A stretch of 64,000 bases of DNA from Mycteria americana (GCF_035582795.1 NW_027445656.1:1-64000), one strand, 5' to 3'. Shown: positions 49,292 through 61,514, numbered from the stretch's first letter. Numbers and translations are program-made. The notes: generated from the sequence alone by a model not told the origin.

Positions 49292-50211
49292 ATGACCAAC
49301 AGCAGCTCCATCACCGAGTTCCTCCTCCTGGCATTTGTAGACACGCGGAAGCTGCAGCTCTGGCACTTCTGGCTCTTCCTGGGCATCTACCTGGCTGCCC
49401 TCCTGGGCAACGGCCTCATCATCACCGCCGTAGCCTGTGACCACCGCCTCCACACCCCCATGTACTTCTTCCTCCTCAACCTCTCCCTCCTCGACCTGGG
49501 TTACATCCCCACCACTCTCCCTAAAGTCATGGCCAATTCTCTCTGGGACACCAGGGCCATTTCCTACCTGGGATGTGCTGCACAGGTCTTTCTGTTTGCC
49601 CTCTTGATTGCAGCAGAGTATTCTATTCTCACTGTCATGTCCTATGACTGCTACGTTGCCATCTGCAAACCCCTGCACTACGGGACCCTCCTGGGCAGCA
49701 GAGCTTGTGCCCACGTGGCAGCAGCTGCCTGGGGCAGTGGGTTTCTCTGTGCTCTGCTGCACACTGCCAATACATTTTCCATACCACTCTGCCAAGGCTA
49801 TGCCCTGGACCGGTTCTTCTGTGAAATCCCCCTGATCCTCAAGCTCTCCTGCTCACGCTCCTACCTCAGGGAAGTTGGACACCTCGTGGTTAATGCCTCT
49901 TTTACTTTGGCATGCTTTGTTTTCATCCTGCTGTCCTACGTGCAGATCTTCAGGGTCGTGCTGAGGATCCCCTCTGAGCAAGGACGGCACAAAGCCTTTT
50001 CCACCGGGCCGTGGTCTCCCTGTTTATCAGCAATACCATGGTTGCCTATCTGAAGCCCCCCTACATCTCCTCCCCAACCCTCGACCTGGTCATGGCAGTT
50101 CTGTACTCAGTGGTGCCTCCAGCAGTGACCCCCCTCATTTACAGCATGAGGAGCAAGGAGCTCAAGGATGCCCTGAGGAAACTATATGAATACACATCAT
50201 TCCAGCATTAA
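49292..50211 (+). pseudogene. OR14-like olfactory receptor pseudogene 1
   Basis: A single-exon seven-transmembrane receptor from ATG 49292 (MTNSSSITEF) to TAA 50209-50211. Family motifs: LHTPMYFFLLNLSLLDLG, an MSYDRYVAIC-equivalent box, HKAFST and TPLIY. Lesions: an 11-bp net deletion near 50008-50012 in the KAFSTCLPHL segment (compare the intact copy at 55334) shifts the frame. The DRY Arg is Cys (codon 49649-49651) and the NPxIY Asn is Thr (50128-50130). OR14 receptors are greatly expanded in birds. Confidence 0.92.
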
Positions 50212-53169
50212 TAAGGTGCCCACCACCCTCACACAACTCCCAGCAACTCAGCCTGAAATCCAGCCTATCTTTGGTTCTTCTGTTTCTTTATTTTGTATTT
50301 GTTTGTTAAACCTGTGATAATATTAACTCCAATTAAATAATATTATTCATCCAACTTCTTCTTAACCTTCAAACCTTTTTTTTCTGGCTGGTAAACCTAA
50401 TGTACATAAGGAAGCAGGCTCTTTGCATAGCTAAACCAAAAGGTAATCATTTGTCTCTACTCCCTATCTCTTATATCTCTGGAGCTTGGGGCCCAGCCCC
50501 AGTAGGCAGAAGGGATTCAGGATCCAAGCTGCCACATGGATGAGCAGCCCTGGTGGCACTCGGGGCTGCCCCTCGCTGCCTCAGCGGGCACTCCCTCTCT
50601 CTTGCCTGTGAGTCAGCGCTGCTGATTCCCTGGAGCCATGGCCATTGACAGCAGCAGGACATGGTCTTCTCAGTGCTGGTCACTCCATGATGTCCTGCCG
50701 TGTCCTTGCATTTGTGTAAGTCCTAAGGTCTTGTGCAACATTTGACAGTCCCGTTGTGTCCATAGTGGCATCCCTGTGGCTGCAGGCAGGAGCAGGCCAT
50801 GTGAACCACTGTGTCAGAGCTGGCCTCCCTGCTAGCACCACGGTCACTAAAGGGTCTCCTCAGGGCAGGCTCAGAGGCCTTTACAAAGCTGGTGCCAGGA
50901 ATACACCAAGGAGCTGCTCCTTGAAAAGTCCTCTTGGTGTTCTGGGGTTCTCCACAGATTCTGGAGGACAGGGTCAGAGTCCCAGGGGGATCTGTTAGGG
51001 ACCAAGGGCTGGACCTAGAGCTCCCTTCTTGGTGGCACCTGTCCAAGCAGACAGCAAATGGTCTTTGACTTATCTGCCTGGCACTGTCCCACCTGTGGAG
51101 TGGCTGATTGCAGGTGTTATCCTGGAGAGGAACCTGGAGCTGCCAGGAGATTTCAGGGGATCTCCAGGGACACTGTGTGAGCCTGGGTGGGCAGTGAGTG
51201 GCACCTCATAAAATGAATGACCATCCCAGCAGGAGTCACCCAGAAGAAAAGGCAAACCTGAGGAGCCCATGGGCTAATGAAGGCTCTGCAATTCCAGGAG
51301 AGGCTGTGAGGAGCCAGCAAGCAAAGGGACATAAGACTGGAGAGTGATTCAGCATACCCTCTTGGAAACCCCACAGGCTGGATCTAGTGCAGCCCTCTGC
51401 TGCCCTTTGTGCTGTTGGAGACACCCCATTGTCCTGCCAAGCCCTGTCCTTGGCTACTGAGCCATCAGGGAAGATGGAAAGGGGCTCAGCAGCAGCGACC
51501 CCAGTCCAGCTGGGTCTGCTTCCCACCCTGACCAGCATGGCCACTGTGGGGTCACCCCATGGCCCCAGAGCACCACAGCTCCCTCACTCTTCAGAGCAGC
51601 ACCACCAGCATGGGGCCCTGTGGGGAGCACAAGTAGGGAACCAGGAATGGCTGGCCAGGAAGCAAGGGAGCTTTTCAGTGCCTGCAGGGAGGAATCAATA
51701 AGAAAGGGAAATCTCTTTCTGCAGGCACCCACTCAGGACAGGTACTCTGCCGCTGGGTCAGGACTCTTGTGAGCCTTGGGAGCCTTGGGAGAGGGGCTGG
51801 CACTGAGGGGGCACAGGCAGTCTGCAGTGGGGATCTCCTGGACCCAAGGCCATGGGTCCTGCAGTTTCACTGACCTCCTTTTCCTTGTGCCATTGCGAGC
51901 CTCCAGCTCTGGAGCAGATGGGGAGGTTGAGACCCCTCTCTGCCCCCCAGCAGCTGTTGTGCCCTTCAGAGGGGCTGGGGCTGCGGGGTGAGTGCCCAGA
52001 GCTCTGCAGCACCCTGTGGCAGGCACTGCTGTGGGGCCAGCCCAGACTAGGCTGCTCTGCTGGGCTGTGCTGAGGAGGTGGGGAGAGCCCCAGAGGGGCT
52101 GGGCTGGAGTGTGCCCAGGAGAGGATAACATCAGTGTACACCACAACCGTATGAGTGTGCAGGCTGGGGCACTCAGCAGCACAGCCAGGTCTCTCCTGGG
52201 AGAGAAATGAAGGATCAGTACAGCAGGACCTGGTCCATGCCACGGCCTCTGGACACGCTGGGGAAGCTACCCCAGGGCAATTGTAATGGACCAGCCCCTC
52301 ACAACTGCCAGTGCCAGCACTGGCCATTCACACCAGCTCGGAGAGGTCATTTGTCCCTCCACAGATGGACACCAAATGACTAGGTCAGAAGTTTATTCTT
52401 GCATTATAGACTTATGCATGCACATCTCGTGTGTGTGATGAGGTGAACTTGAGCGAACACAAGTGCCTTCAGCTACTCCTAGGGGTGCTCTGAAGGCCTG
52501 TGGGACAGAAGGTTTCTCAAGATCACGGCAATTTGTGAGTAACGTACCCCAGACAACAACAGCTGGGATGTGCTTCCTTGCATCTAGGTCCCCGTGACTA
52601 TGCCTTGTGCCATGCAGCGCCTAAGATGAGTTCAGAGCAGGGTGATACATCACAGGGCTTAGATGCCTTCCAGCCTCTGGGAATGGCAAGAGAAGGTCAG
52701 AGAGACATATGACTGCTGCAGTGCACTGTCCTTGCACGTGCAAGAGAAAGACTCCTGTCTCTGAACCCCCTTATGTGTATGAGGTGTGCTTGAGGCCAAC
52801 TCAGATGTGGACACCTCACTCAGAGCCCTTACATTTCTCTGTGTGACTCCAGGAGCAAACCCCCACCATCCCAGTCAGATTTCTCTCACCTGCCTCGGAC
52901 AGCTTGCTGCCTGCCACATCAGGAACCTGCCTGCAAGGTCCCTGTCTGCTAGGTTACCCTCCCCTGCCCTTCTGGCCTGTGCCTTAAATTCCCTAGTAGG
53001 AAAGAAGCATTTCTGTGGAGTCAACTCAACTGTGCAGTCTCAACTGTGCAGTCAGAAGGGGCTCTGCAAGCATGAGTGACCATTTCTCACCTTCCACATC
53101 GCACAGAGCACACACAGGGAACATGAATGCACTCAGAGTTGTGCACATGTCCATGTGTCTGAAGCTGGG
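50212..53169. other. 3' flank of OR pseudogene 1
   Basis: AT-rich for the first 250 bp, then GC-rich. 51740-52060 is similar to 56190-56460 downstream of the second receptor. No other gene recognised. Confidence 0.45.
51740..52060 (+). repeat. Olfactory receptor flank duplication, copy 1
   Basis: Shared blocks with 56190-56460 include CTCTGCCCCCCAG, TTCAGAGGGGC and GCAGCACCCTG, in the same order. This suggests a segmental duplication of a receptor with its 3' flank. Confidence 0.7.
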
Positions 53170-55026
53170 TCTGGTGGGAGCTCATGGGATTCACCCGACC
53201 AAGGGCAGCAAGAGGGTCTTCACCAACAAGCCGGCCAGACTTCTATGGAGAGCTTCAAACTAGATTTAGTGGGGGAGGGGGATGGAGTTTTAAGCAACAG
53301 AGAAGAGCCAGGGGCTGCTGGTGTGCTAGGAACCTACAGGGAAACACCAGTGAAAGGCCTGAAGGGAATTAGGGTGTGTTCCTCTAGAAAGGTGACAAGG
53401 ACAATAGCCCAGCTGAAGTGCCTCTATGCCAATGCATGCATGATGGGTAAGGAACAGGAGGAGCTGGAAGCTGCTGTGCAGCTAGAAAGCAAGGATCTAA
53501 TCACTATTGCTGAAACGTGGTGGGAGGAATCACATGACCGGAGTGCTGCAATCAATGGCTATAAACTGTTCAGGAGGGACAGGCAAGGAAGGAGGGGTGG
53601 GGAGGCTGCCCTCTATGTAAAAAAATGGATTGACTGCCCAGAGCTGTCTTGGAAAAAGAGCGATGAACAGGTTGAGAGCTTCTGGGTAAAAATGAGGGGC
53701 CAAGCCAACAAAGGAAACCTCATGGTTGGTGCTTACTAGAGGCTACCCGATCAAGGGGAGCCTGCTGATAAAGCGTTCTTACTTCAACTACAGGAAGCAT
53801 CACACTTGCAGACTCTGATCCTCCTAGGGGACTTCAGTCCGCCTGACAGCTGCTGGAAAAGCAGCACAGCAAGCTGTAAGAGTCCGGAGACTTCTGGAGT
53901 GCATCGAGGATAATTTCTTAATCCAGGTGATAGACAACGCAACCAGATGAGAAGCATTACTGGACCTGTTGCTTACCAACAAGACTGAACTAATTAGAGG
54001 GGTCAAGACTGGTGGCAGCCTGGGCTGCAGTGATCACGCCCTGGTGGAATTTGCAATCTTGATGGATACGCGTCAGGCGAAGAATAGAGTCAGGACCCTG
54101 AATTTTAGGAGAGCAAACTTTCAGTTGTTTAAGGACTTAGTGGATGGGACCCCCTGGGACACCACCCTCAGGGACAGAGGAGCTGAACAGAGCTGGCAGC
54201 TCTTTAAGGACATTTTTCTTAGAGCACAAGAGCTCCCAATTCCCACCTGTATGAAATCGGGCAAGGAAAGCAGGAGACCGGCATGGCTCAGTAAGGATCT
54301 CCTTCTCAAACTAAAGTGTAAGAAGGAAATGCACAGGCAGTGGAACAAGGGACGTGTATCCTGGGAAGAATAGAGGGACACTGCCCAGATGCATAGGGAT
54401 GGGATCAGGAAAGGTAAGGCACAGTTGGAGCTGAATTTGGCAAGGGGTGCGAAGGATAAGAAGAAGGACTTGTACAGGTACGTTAGTCAGAAAAGAAGGA
54501 TTAAAGAAAATGTACCCCTCACAGTAAATGAGACAGGGGACCTGGTGACAACCGACATGGAGAAGGCTGATGTACTCAACAATTTTTTTGTTTCCACTGG
54601 CAGTCACTCTTCCCGCATCTGTCAAGTACTTGAACCTCAAGGCAGGGACTGGGGGTGTGCAGTCCCACCCATCACAGGAGAAGATCAGGTTCAAGATCAC
54701 CTGAAGAACCTGAACATATGCAAGTCTATGGGACCCGATGAGATGCATCCCAGGGTCCTGAGGGAATTGGCTGATGTAGTTGCCAAGCCGCTCTCAATAA
54801 TATTTGAAAAGTGCTGGCAGTCAGGTGAAGTCCCCAGTGACTGCAGAAAAGGGCACCATTACTCCCGTTTCTAAAAAGGGTAAAAAGAAGGACGCTGGGA
54901 ACTACCGACCAGGCAGCCTCACCTCCGTGCCTGGTAAGATCGTGAAACAGATCCTCCCGGAAGCTCTGTCGAAACATATGGAAGACAGGGAGGTGATTAG
55001 AGACAGCCAACATGGTTTCACACCAA
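53170..55026 (+). mobile_element. CR1 LINE, ORF1 end to mid ORF2, joined to an OR gene
   Basis: Begins with a degraded ORF1 C-terminal block (HP-KGSKRVFTN). It continues with ORF2 endonuclease motifs (AQLKCLYANA, ETWWEESHDRS, GYKLFRRDRQGRRGG, LLGDFSPPDSCW with LGDF, SDHALVEF) and into the reverse transcriptase ([25 protein letters not shown]). Several stops and shifts. It ends abruptly at about 55026 in the fingers/palm region, without the YxDD box or 3' UTR. Confidence 0.9.
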
Positions 55027-55543
55027 GGGCAGCAGAGCTTGTGCCCACATGGCAGCAGCTGCCTGGGGCAGTGGGTTTCTCTGTGCTCTGCTGCCCATGG
55101 CCAATGCATTTTCCATACCCCTCTGCCAAGGCTATGCCCTGGACCGGTTCTTCTGTGAAATCCCCCTGATCCTCAAGCTCTCCTGCTCATGCTCCTACCT
55201 CAGGGAAGTTGGGCTTCTTGTAGTTAGCGTCTGTTTTGCATTTGGGTGTTTTACTTCCATTGTGCTGTCCTATATACTGATCTTCAGGGCTGTGCTGAGG
55301 ATCCCATATGAGCAGGGACCACACGAAGCCTTTTCCACGTGCCTCCCTCACCTGGCCGTGGTCTCCCTCTTCCTCAGGACTGCTGTATTTGCCTCCCTGA
55401 AGCCCCCCTCTATCTCCTCCCCAACCCGGGACCTGGTGGTGCCAGTTCTGTACTTTGTGGTGCCTCCAGCAGTGAACCCCCTCATCTATATCACGAGGAA
55501 CAAGGAGCTCAAGGATGGCCTGTGGAAAGTGACATACAGATAA
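55027..55543 (+). pseudogene. OR14-like olfactory receptor pseudogene 2 (TM4 to C terminus)
   Basis: Reads from AAWGSGFLCALLPMANAF through FFCEIPLILKLSC, EAFSTCLPHLAVVSLFL and PPAVNPLIY to a TAA at 55541-55543. All of TM1-TM3 is missing, replaced by CR1 sequence. The remaining part is open and over 85% similar by eye to pseudogene 1. The junction shares GGGCA (about 55027-55031). Confidence 0.93.
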
Positions 55544-56609
55544 TTTTCTTGGTTTATACTATTTGTCTGGAGGCTTGGTTCTGTTGTGTCTGACCCTTGC
55601 ACAACGCTGTGTCAGATGTGGTATGTCCAGTAGCAGCTCTTCAGTAAAAAGGGAATCTCCTGGGTGCAGTGCCTGAAGGTTGGGCTCTTCTTCCAAAGCT
55701 GCTGCCAGTAAAATGTCCAAAGACTTGGTCTTTTAAAGAGTCTGTTCTCCTTGTGTTCTCCCTGTGTTTGGGGTTAAGCTCACTGTACCATGGGGTTCCA
55801 CTGGTCCAAAAGTTCTGGTTTTAAAGTCTCTCTTCTTGCTGTCCAATTGCAGTGGAGACGGTCCATGAGCTCTTCCTTACCTCCTCAGGCTGCTTCACAT
55901 ATGACAGGAGGGACGGCATATAGCAGGGTCTCTGGAAATGAATTTGGAGGAGTCAGGAGAGGATGGGGACTTGCCATGTGCCCTGGGGTGGGAGTGAATG
56001 GAGACACACAAAGTGAAGCACCCTCAAAGGGGAAGTCCCCCAAAAGTAAAGCACTAAATCAAAGTATCCACAAACAAGGACTCCAGAGTGTCATGGGAGT
56101 CAGTGGGGGCCCAGCGGGCACAGGGAGGGGAGACTGGAGAGATGCATGGGCTGCCTGAGGAGCCCCAGAGCCAGGACTCTCATGTTGTCGTGGGGAGTGG
56201 GGCTGGTGGGGGCAGAGAAGGGGCAAATGCAGTTGATGTTGGGGATCACCTAGAACATGAACAAAGGAGAGCCAGAGAGTGGCTGGCCTCTGTTTCCTCG
56301 TGCCCTTAGCGGCAGCACCAACCCTGGGGCTGCCGGGGAGGCTGAACTCCTTCTCTGCCCCCCAGGAGCTGCTGTGTTCTTCAGAGGGGCCGGGGTTCTG
56401 GTGTGAGTGCCCAAAGTGCAGCAGCACCCTGCGGTGGGCACTGCCATGGGGCCAGGGGGGAGGTGGCTGTTGGCCTTTGCTGCAATGGTGCACTGCTGGC
56501 TCCTGCTCAGCTTGTTATCCTCTGGGACCCCAAGGTCCTTCTCTGCAGAGCTGCTGTCTAGCCAGTCAGCTCCCACCACGATGTCCACAGTGTGGCTGGA
56601 TCACAGGCT
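55544..56609. other. 3' flank of OR pseudogene 2
   Basis: Contains the duplicated flank at 56190-56460. No other coding sequence recognised. Confidence 0.45.
56190..56460 (+). repeat. Olfactory receptor flank duplication, copy 2
   Basis: See 51740-52060. It lies about 0.65 kb after the receptor stop here but about 1.5 kb after it in copy 1, so indels have occurred. Confidence 0.7.
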
Positions 56610-56860
56610 CTCCTCCCCTAGGGACTTTCTCAGCAGCACCTTCTTGGAGATCGGCTTCACCTCTGTCACGGGCCGCACACTGCTGCAGAGTCACCTGGGA
56701 CAGCAAACCCCTCTCCTGCCAGGGCTGCACAGCCCAGGCCTGTTTCTCCCCAGCCTTGGAGATGGCAGCTTTTGCTCTCATTGTGGGAACCTCATTCATC
56801 AGTATGTTGCCACCTGCTGTCCACTCCAGTATTTCTCTGCTGTGAAGCAAAGCCATTCCA
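56610..56860 (+). pseudogene. Third olfactory receptor remnant (TM2 to intracellular loop 2)
   Basis: DFLSSTFLEIGFTSVT then LLQSHLGQ resembles the receptor TM2 segment. A GCTAQA block in a second frame and HQYVATCCPLQYFSAV in the first match the GC-AQ of TM3 and the DRYVAIC-PLQY box. This set looks like an OR6/OR10-type receptor, not OR14. Multiple frame changes. Confidence 0.7.
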
Positions 56861-56892
56861 CACAAGGGGTCCGATCTCTTGGTACCAGGTAT

Positions 56893-58325
56893 TCCATGTG
56901 ACAAGTCTGGAGAGGTCCCAGTTGACTGGAAGCTGGCAAATGTTGTCCCAGTTTTCAAGAAGGGTAAGAAGGAAGGCCTGGCAATTACAGGCCTGTCAGT
57001 CACACCTCAGTGCCTGGTAAAATTATGGAGAAATTTACTCTGGGACTTATTGAAAAACACTTGAGAGACAACACAGTCATTGGTCATAGCCAGCATGAGT
57101 TCACGAAGGGAAAGTCTGCTTAACCAACTCAATTTCCTTTTATGACAAGGTCACCCATCTAGTTGGCCAAGGGAAGCCAGTAGAAGTGGTGGGTTTGGAT
57201 TTTAGCAAAGCTTTTCATACTGTCTCTCCCAGTATCCTTCTGGATAAACTGTCCAGCACACAGCTAGACAAGTCTATAATACATAGGGTGAGCAATTGGC
57301 TGACGGGTTGGGCTTAAAGGGCGTTATATCAGGCTGGCTATATCACTCACCAGTGGGGTTCGCCAGGGCTCAGTTTTAGGGGCAGTGATCTTTAATGTTT
57401 TTCTAAATGATCTGGAGGCAGGAATCAAATATACATCAAGTAAGTTTGCCAACAATGTGAAACTATGAGGAGCTGTGGACTCCCTCGAGTGTAGAGGAGC
57501 CTTACAGAGAGATCTGGATAGACTAGAGAGCTGGGCAATCACCACCGTATGAAATTTAACAAGAGCAAGTGCCAGATTCTGCACCTGGGACAGGGTAATC
57601 CTGGTTATACACACAAACTGGGGGACGAGAGGCTGGAGAGCAGCCCTATGGAACGAGATCTGGGGGTTTGGGTTGATGGCAAGTTGACTATGAGTCAACA
57701 GCGTGCCCTGTCAGCCAAAAGGGCCAACCGTGTCCTAGGGTGCATCAAGCACAGCATAGCTAGCCAGTCAAGGGAGGTGATTGTCCCACTCTATGCTGCA
57801 CTGGTGCGGCCCCACCTCGAGTACTGTGTGCAGGCTTGGGCGCCTCAATATAAGAAGGACATTAAACTATGAAAGACTGTGCAGAGGAGGGCAACCAAGA
57901 TGGTGAAAGGTCTCGAGGGCAAGACTTGGCTTGTTCAGCTTGGAGAAGAGAAGGCCGAGGGGTGACCTCATCACAGGCTACAACTTCCTCAAGGCGGGCA
58001 GCGGAGCAGGAGGTTCTGATCTCCTCTCTCTGGTGACCAGCAATAGGACACGAAGAAATGGAATGAAACTGCATCAGGGGAAGTTCAGATTGGACTTCCT
58101 CAGATAGGAAAAGGTTCTTCACTGAGAGGGTGGTCAGTCACTGGAAGAGGCTCCCCAGGGAAGTGGTCATGGCACCAGGTCTTTCAGAGTTTAAGGAGTG
58201 GACCATGCTCTTAGTCATATGGTTTAGTTTTAGGTAGTCCTGTGAGGAGAGGGAGTTAGACTCGATGACCCTTATGGGTTCCTTCCAACGGGAGATATTC
58301 TATGATTGTATGATTCTATTCAGCC
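56893..58325 (+). mobile_element. CR1 LINE, 5'-truncated, with 3' tail
   Basis: Starts in reverse transcriptase ([20 protein letters not shown]) and runs through the palm, a decayed catalytic box near 57440, a conserved RT end at 57549-57872 ([13 protein letters not shown]) and the 3' UTR. It ends with ATTCTATGATTGTATGATTC octamer-type repeats. Several stops. Confidence 0.93.
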
Positions 58326-58449
58326 GGCGTGCCCCAGAACGGCCCTCTAGGCTCCATCCCCTGAATTTACTGGAGTTCAAGGCACTACAAAGCTAGAACA
58401 CATCCACATCCTTGCACTGAAGACAACTCATTGTAATGGCATAAAAGGA

Positions 58450-58770
58450 AGTGTGGTGTCATGGCAAGTGCATGGGTGCCCAGCACACTCACATGCAGCC
58501 AGCAATCTCAGTCACTGGGGTGAGCAGCTCCAGTGCTGGCACGATCCACAGCAGAGTGCTCTAACATGGTGTACGAGGGGGGTTCCTGAACTGGGGAAAA
58601 CTCAGAGGAAGCTGAGAGAGCCACCAGGAGCCCGCAGCTTGCGCGACAGTGGCTGACGAGACCTGGGCGGGGCCAGAAGCAACAGCGGCCAAGCCCTCCC
58701 CACCTATAAAAGAAGCCCCTAGGGAGCACTAGCGACCAGGAATGCTGCGAACAGGATGGGCAAATAGGGC
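58450..58770 (+). promoter_or_regulatory. CR1 5' UTR with promoter
   Basis: GC-rich leader with CTGGGCGGGGCCAGAAGC and a TATAAAA at 58705-58711, upstream of ORF1. Intact 5' UTRs are uncommon because most CR1 copies are 5'-truncated. The exact 5' boundary was not fixed. Confidence 0.65.
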
Positions 58771-59967
58771 ATGGCATGTCAGCAAGGGTGTGGTGTGGCA
58801 GTTTGCATGGAAGGGCACACAGGAAGCGCACTGAAGCTCTGCCAGCTTGACCAGGGAGCAATGGTACCCACCCGGCAGAAAGCCATGGCCTCTCTAAACT
58901 CTGCACCCGCTGCAACTGACACAGCTTCACAGACAGAGCTCCGATGGGAACGTGCTGCCACCCAGGTGTCAGGCTGCAGGGTGTGCCCTACTCTTATGCC
59001 AGTATGGGACAGCAGTAGTGAGCACACCTGTGGGAGGTGCGCCCAGGTAGCGGAACTCCTCCACTTAGTGACAGAGCTCCGGGAGGAGGTGAGTAGGTTG
59101 AGGAGCATCAGAGAGTCTGAGAGAGAGATAGACTACTGGAATTGCGCCCTGCCTTCCTTGGGACAGGCCTGTCAGGCAGACAGGATACATGATGCAGAGG
59201 ATTCCCTACGCTTTCTCCACCTGGCCGAATGCGGTGACTGAAGGGATAGGAGGGGAATGGCGACGAGTTCCTGCCCAGTGCAGCAGGTGCATCTCCTCCG
59301 TGACTACCCCACCTTCCCAGGTGCCCTTGTACAATAGGTATGAGGCTCTGCAAGTGGATCCAAACAATGATGAGGACAATGGTCCATCTAGGTTAGAAAT
59401 GTTGCCAAGGTCAAGTCAGCCTGCGCCCTGCATCAAAACCACTTCCATTAAGAAAAAATGATGGGTCATTGTCATAGGAGACTGTCTTCTGAGGGGAACA
59501 GAAGGCCCAATATGCCAACCTGACCCACTTCTTAGGGAAGTCTGCTGCCTCCCTGGGGCATGGGTTAAAGATGTGACGAGAAGACTTCCTACACTGGTAA
59601 GGCCCTCAGATTATTATCCATTATTGATTTTTCATGTAGGCAGCGATGAAGTTGCAATAAGAAGTCCAAGAGCAATCAGAAGAACCTTCAGGGCCTTGGG
59701 ATGACTGGTTAAGGGATCAGGAGCACAAATAGTGTTCTCCTCTATCCTTCCAGTTGCAGGGAATGATGAGAGAAGAAACAGGAAGAGCCAGATGATCAAT
59801 ATCTGGCTCTGTGACTGGTGTCACTGGAAGAATTTGGGGCTTTTTGATCATAGGTTGGTCTACACAACACCAGGCCTGCTGGTGACAGACGGGGTGCACC
59901 TGTCTCAAAGGGGGAAAAGGATCTCTGAGCAAGAGTTAGCAGGGCTCACTGAAAGAGCTTTAAACTA
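58771..59967 (+). mobile_element. CR1 ORF1, copy 1 (broken)
   Basis: The N-terminal half is open (58771-59241). It has a zinc-finger-like set (CRVCPTLMP, then CGRC) followed by a coiled coil (VAELLHLVTELREEVSRLRS). Frame changes follow. The esterase-like half (IVIGDCLLRGT near 59471; DGVHLSQRGKRISEQELAG near 59889) has the GDSL serine replaced by Cys. ORF1 proteins of CR1 bind RNA. Confidence 0.85.
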
Positions 59968-60909
59968 GATTTTGAGGGGGGGAGGAATAAAACCAGGCTC
60001 GCTAGAGATAAGCCTAGGGGCAGCACACCAATGTTTGAAGGATAGTGTGCTAGCGAGGTCCTTCAGGCTGCTCCACGATGTGCTGAGTACACTAGAGCAC
60101 ATTTGAAATGTCCCTGTGCTAATGCACGCAACACCTGAGCCATTCTAGTGGAAGTAGGGGATGGAGGTCCATGTGGCAGCAAAGACGCAAGGGTTATCGA
60201 TGTGTTAGAAACCACAGAAGCACCCGAGAACAGTCACAAAGGAATTAGGGCTTCTCCCCCAATAAAGGTGGTAGGATCAATAGCCCAGCTGAAGTGCATC
60301 TACACCAATGCATGCAGCATGGGCAACAAACAGGAGGAGCTGGAAGCTGTTGTGCAGCTGGAAAACTATGATGTAATTGCAATCATGAAAACATGGTGGG
60401 ATGACTCACACAACTGGAGTGCTGCAATGGATGTCTATGAACTCTTCAGAAGGGACAGGCAAGGAAGGAGAGATGCTGGGGTAGCCCTGCACTGTTAGGG
60501 AGTGTTTTGACTGTCCAGAGCTTGACGATGGTGATGAAAAGGTTGAGTGTTTACGGGTAAGAATCAGGGGAAAGGCCAACAAGGCAGGTATCGTGGCGGG
60601 AGTCTGTTCTAGACCACCCAACCAGGATGAAGAGGTAGATTAAATATTCTGCTGGGAGAAGTCTTACGATCGCTAGCCCTTGTTCTTGTGGGGGACTTCA
60701 ATTTACCAGATGTCTGCTGGAAATACAATACAGTGGAGAGGAAACAGTCTAGGAGGTTCCTGGAGTGTCAGAAAGATAACTTCTGACACAATTAGTGAGT
60801 GAGCCAACTAAGGAAGGAACCCTGCCAGACCTGTTGTTCGCAAACAGAGAAGGACTTGTGGATGATGTGATGGTTGGAGGCCGCCTTGGGCATAGCGACC
60901 ATGAAATAG
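59968..60909 (+). mobile_element. CR1 ORF2 endonuclease, copy 1 (truncated)
   Basis: Endonuclease motifs appear across frame changes: AQLKCIYTNACSMGNKQEEL, GYKLF-type, LVGDFNLPDVCW near 60690 and GHSDHEIA at 60887-60906. It stops within the endonuclease at a short tandem repeat, where a second CR1 begins. Confidence 0.88.
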
Positions 60910-60939
60910 CATAGCAACCATGAAATAGCATAGCGACCA
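60891..60939 (+). repeat. 19-bp tandem repeat at the CR1-CR1 junction
   Basis: CATAGCGACCATGAAATAG (60891-60909), CATAGCAACCATGAAATAG (60910-60928), then a partial third unit (60929-60939). Confidence 0.95.
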
Positions 60940-61458
60940 AGGAAGAGAAGACGGGTTATAGTTGTGGGCGACTCCCTTCTGAAGGGAACCGAGGGCCCCA
61001 TATGCCGGACGGACCCTCCTCTTAGGGAAGTCTGCTGCCTCCCTGGGGCCCGCGTGAAGGATGTCACGAGGGTACTCCCTAGCCTGGTACGGCCCTCAGA
61101 CTGTTACCCCCTACTGCTCTTCCATGTGGGGGGCGATGAAGCTGCAACACGAAGTCCTAGGGCGATCAAAAGAGACTTCAGAGCCTTGGGACGGCAAGTA
61201 AGGAACTCTGGAGCACAGGTTATTTTCTCCTCTCTCCTTCCAGTTGTGGGCAGCAACACAAGAAGGAAGAGAGACACCCAATCTATTAACACATGGCTCC
61301 GTGGCTGGTGTCATCACCACGGATTTGGTTTTTTTGACAACGGGATGGCCTACACAGCACCGGGTGTGCTGGCATCTGATGGGATTCATCTTTCTCAAAG
61401 GGGAAAGAGAATCTTCGCTCAGGAACTTGCGGGGCTCATTGACAGAGCTTTAAACTAG
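60940..61458 (+). mobile_element. CR1 ORF1 esterase segment, copy 2 (open)
   Basis: Open from the junction to TAG at 61456-61458. It has VVGDSLLKGTEG (GDSL-type nucleophile), FHVGGDEAA and LASDGIHLSQRGKRI, which match an SGNH hydrolase-like domain with Ser, Asp and His in place. The zinc-finger and coiled-coil half of ORF1 is missing by 5' truncation. Confidence 0.92.
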
Positions 61459-61514
61459 ACTCGAAGGGGGAGGGAGATAATATCAGGCTTGCCCAAGAGA
61501 AGCTGAGGGACGAC

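Noticed and set aside
53155-53739. A 194-codon open frame that looks like a gene in the OR cluster
   Set aside because: It is the CR1 ORF1 end and ORF2 endonuclease start, not a host gene.
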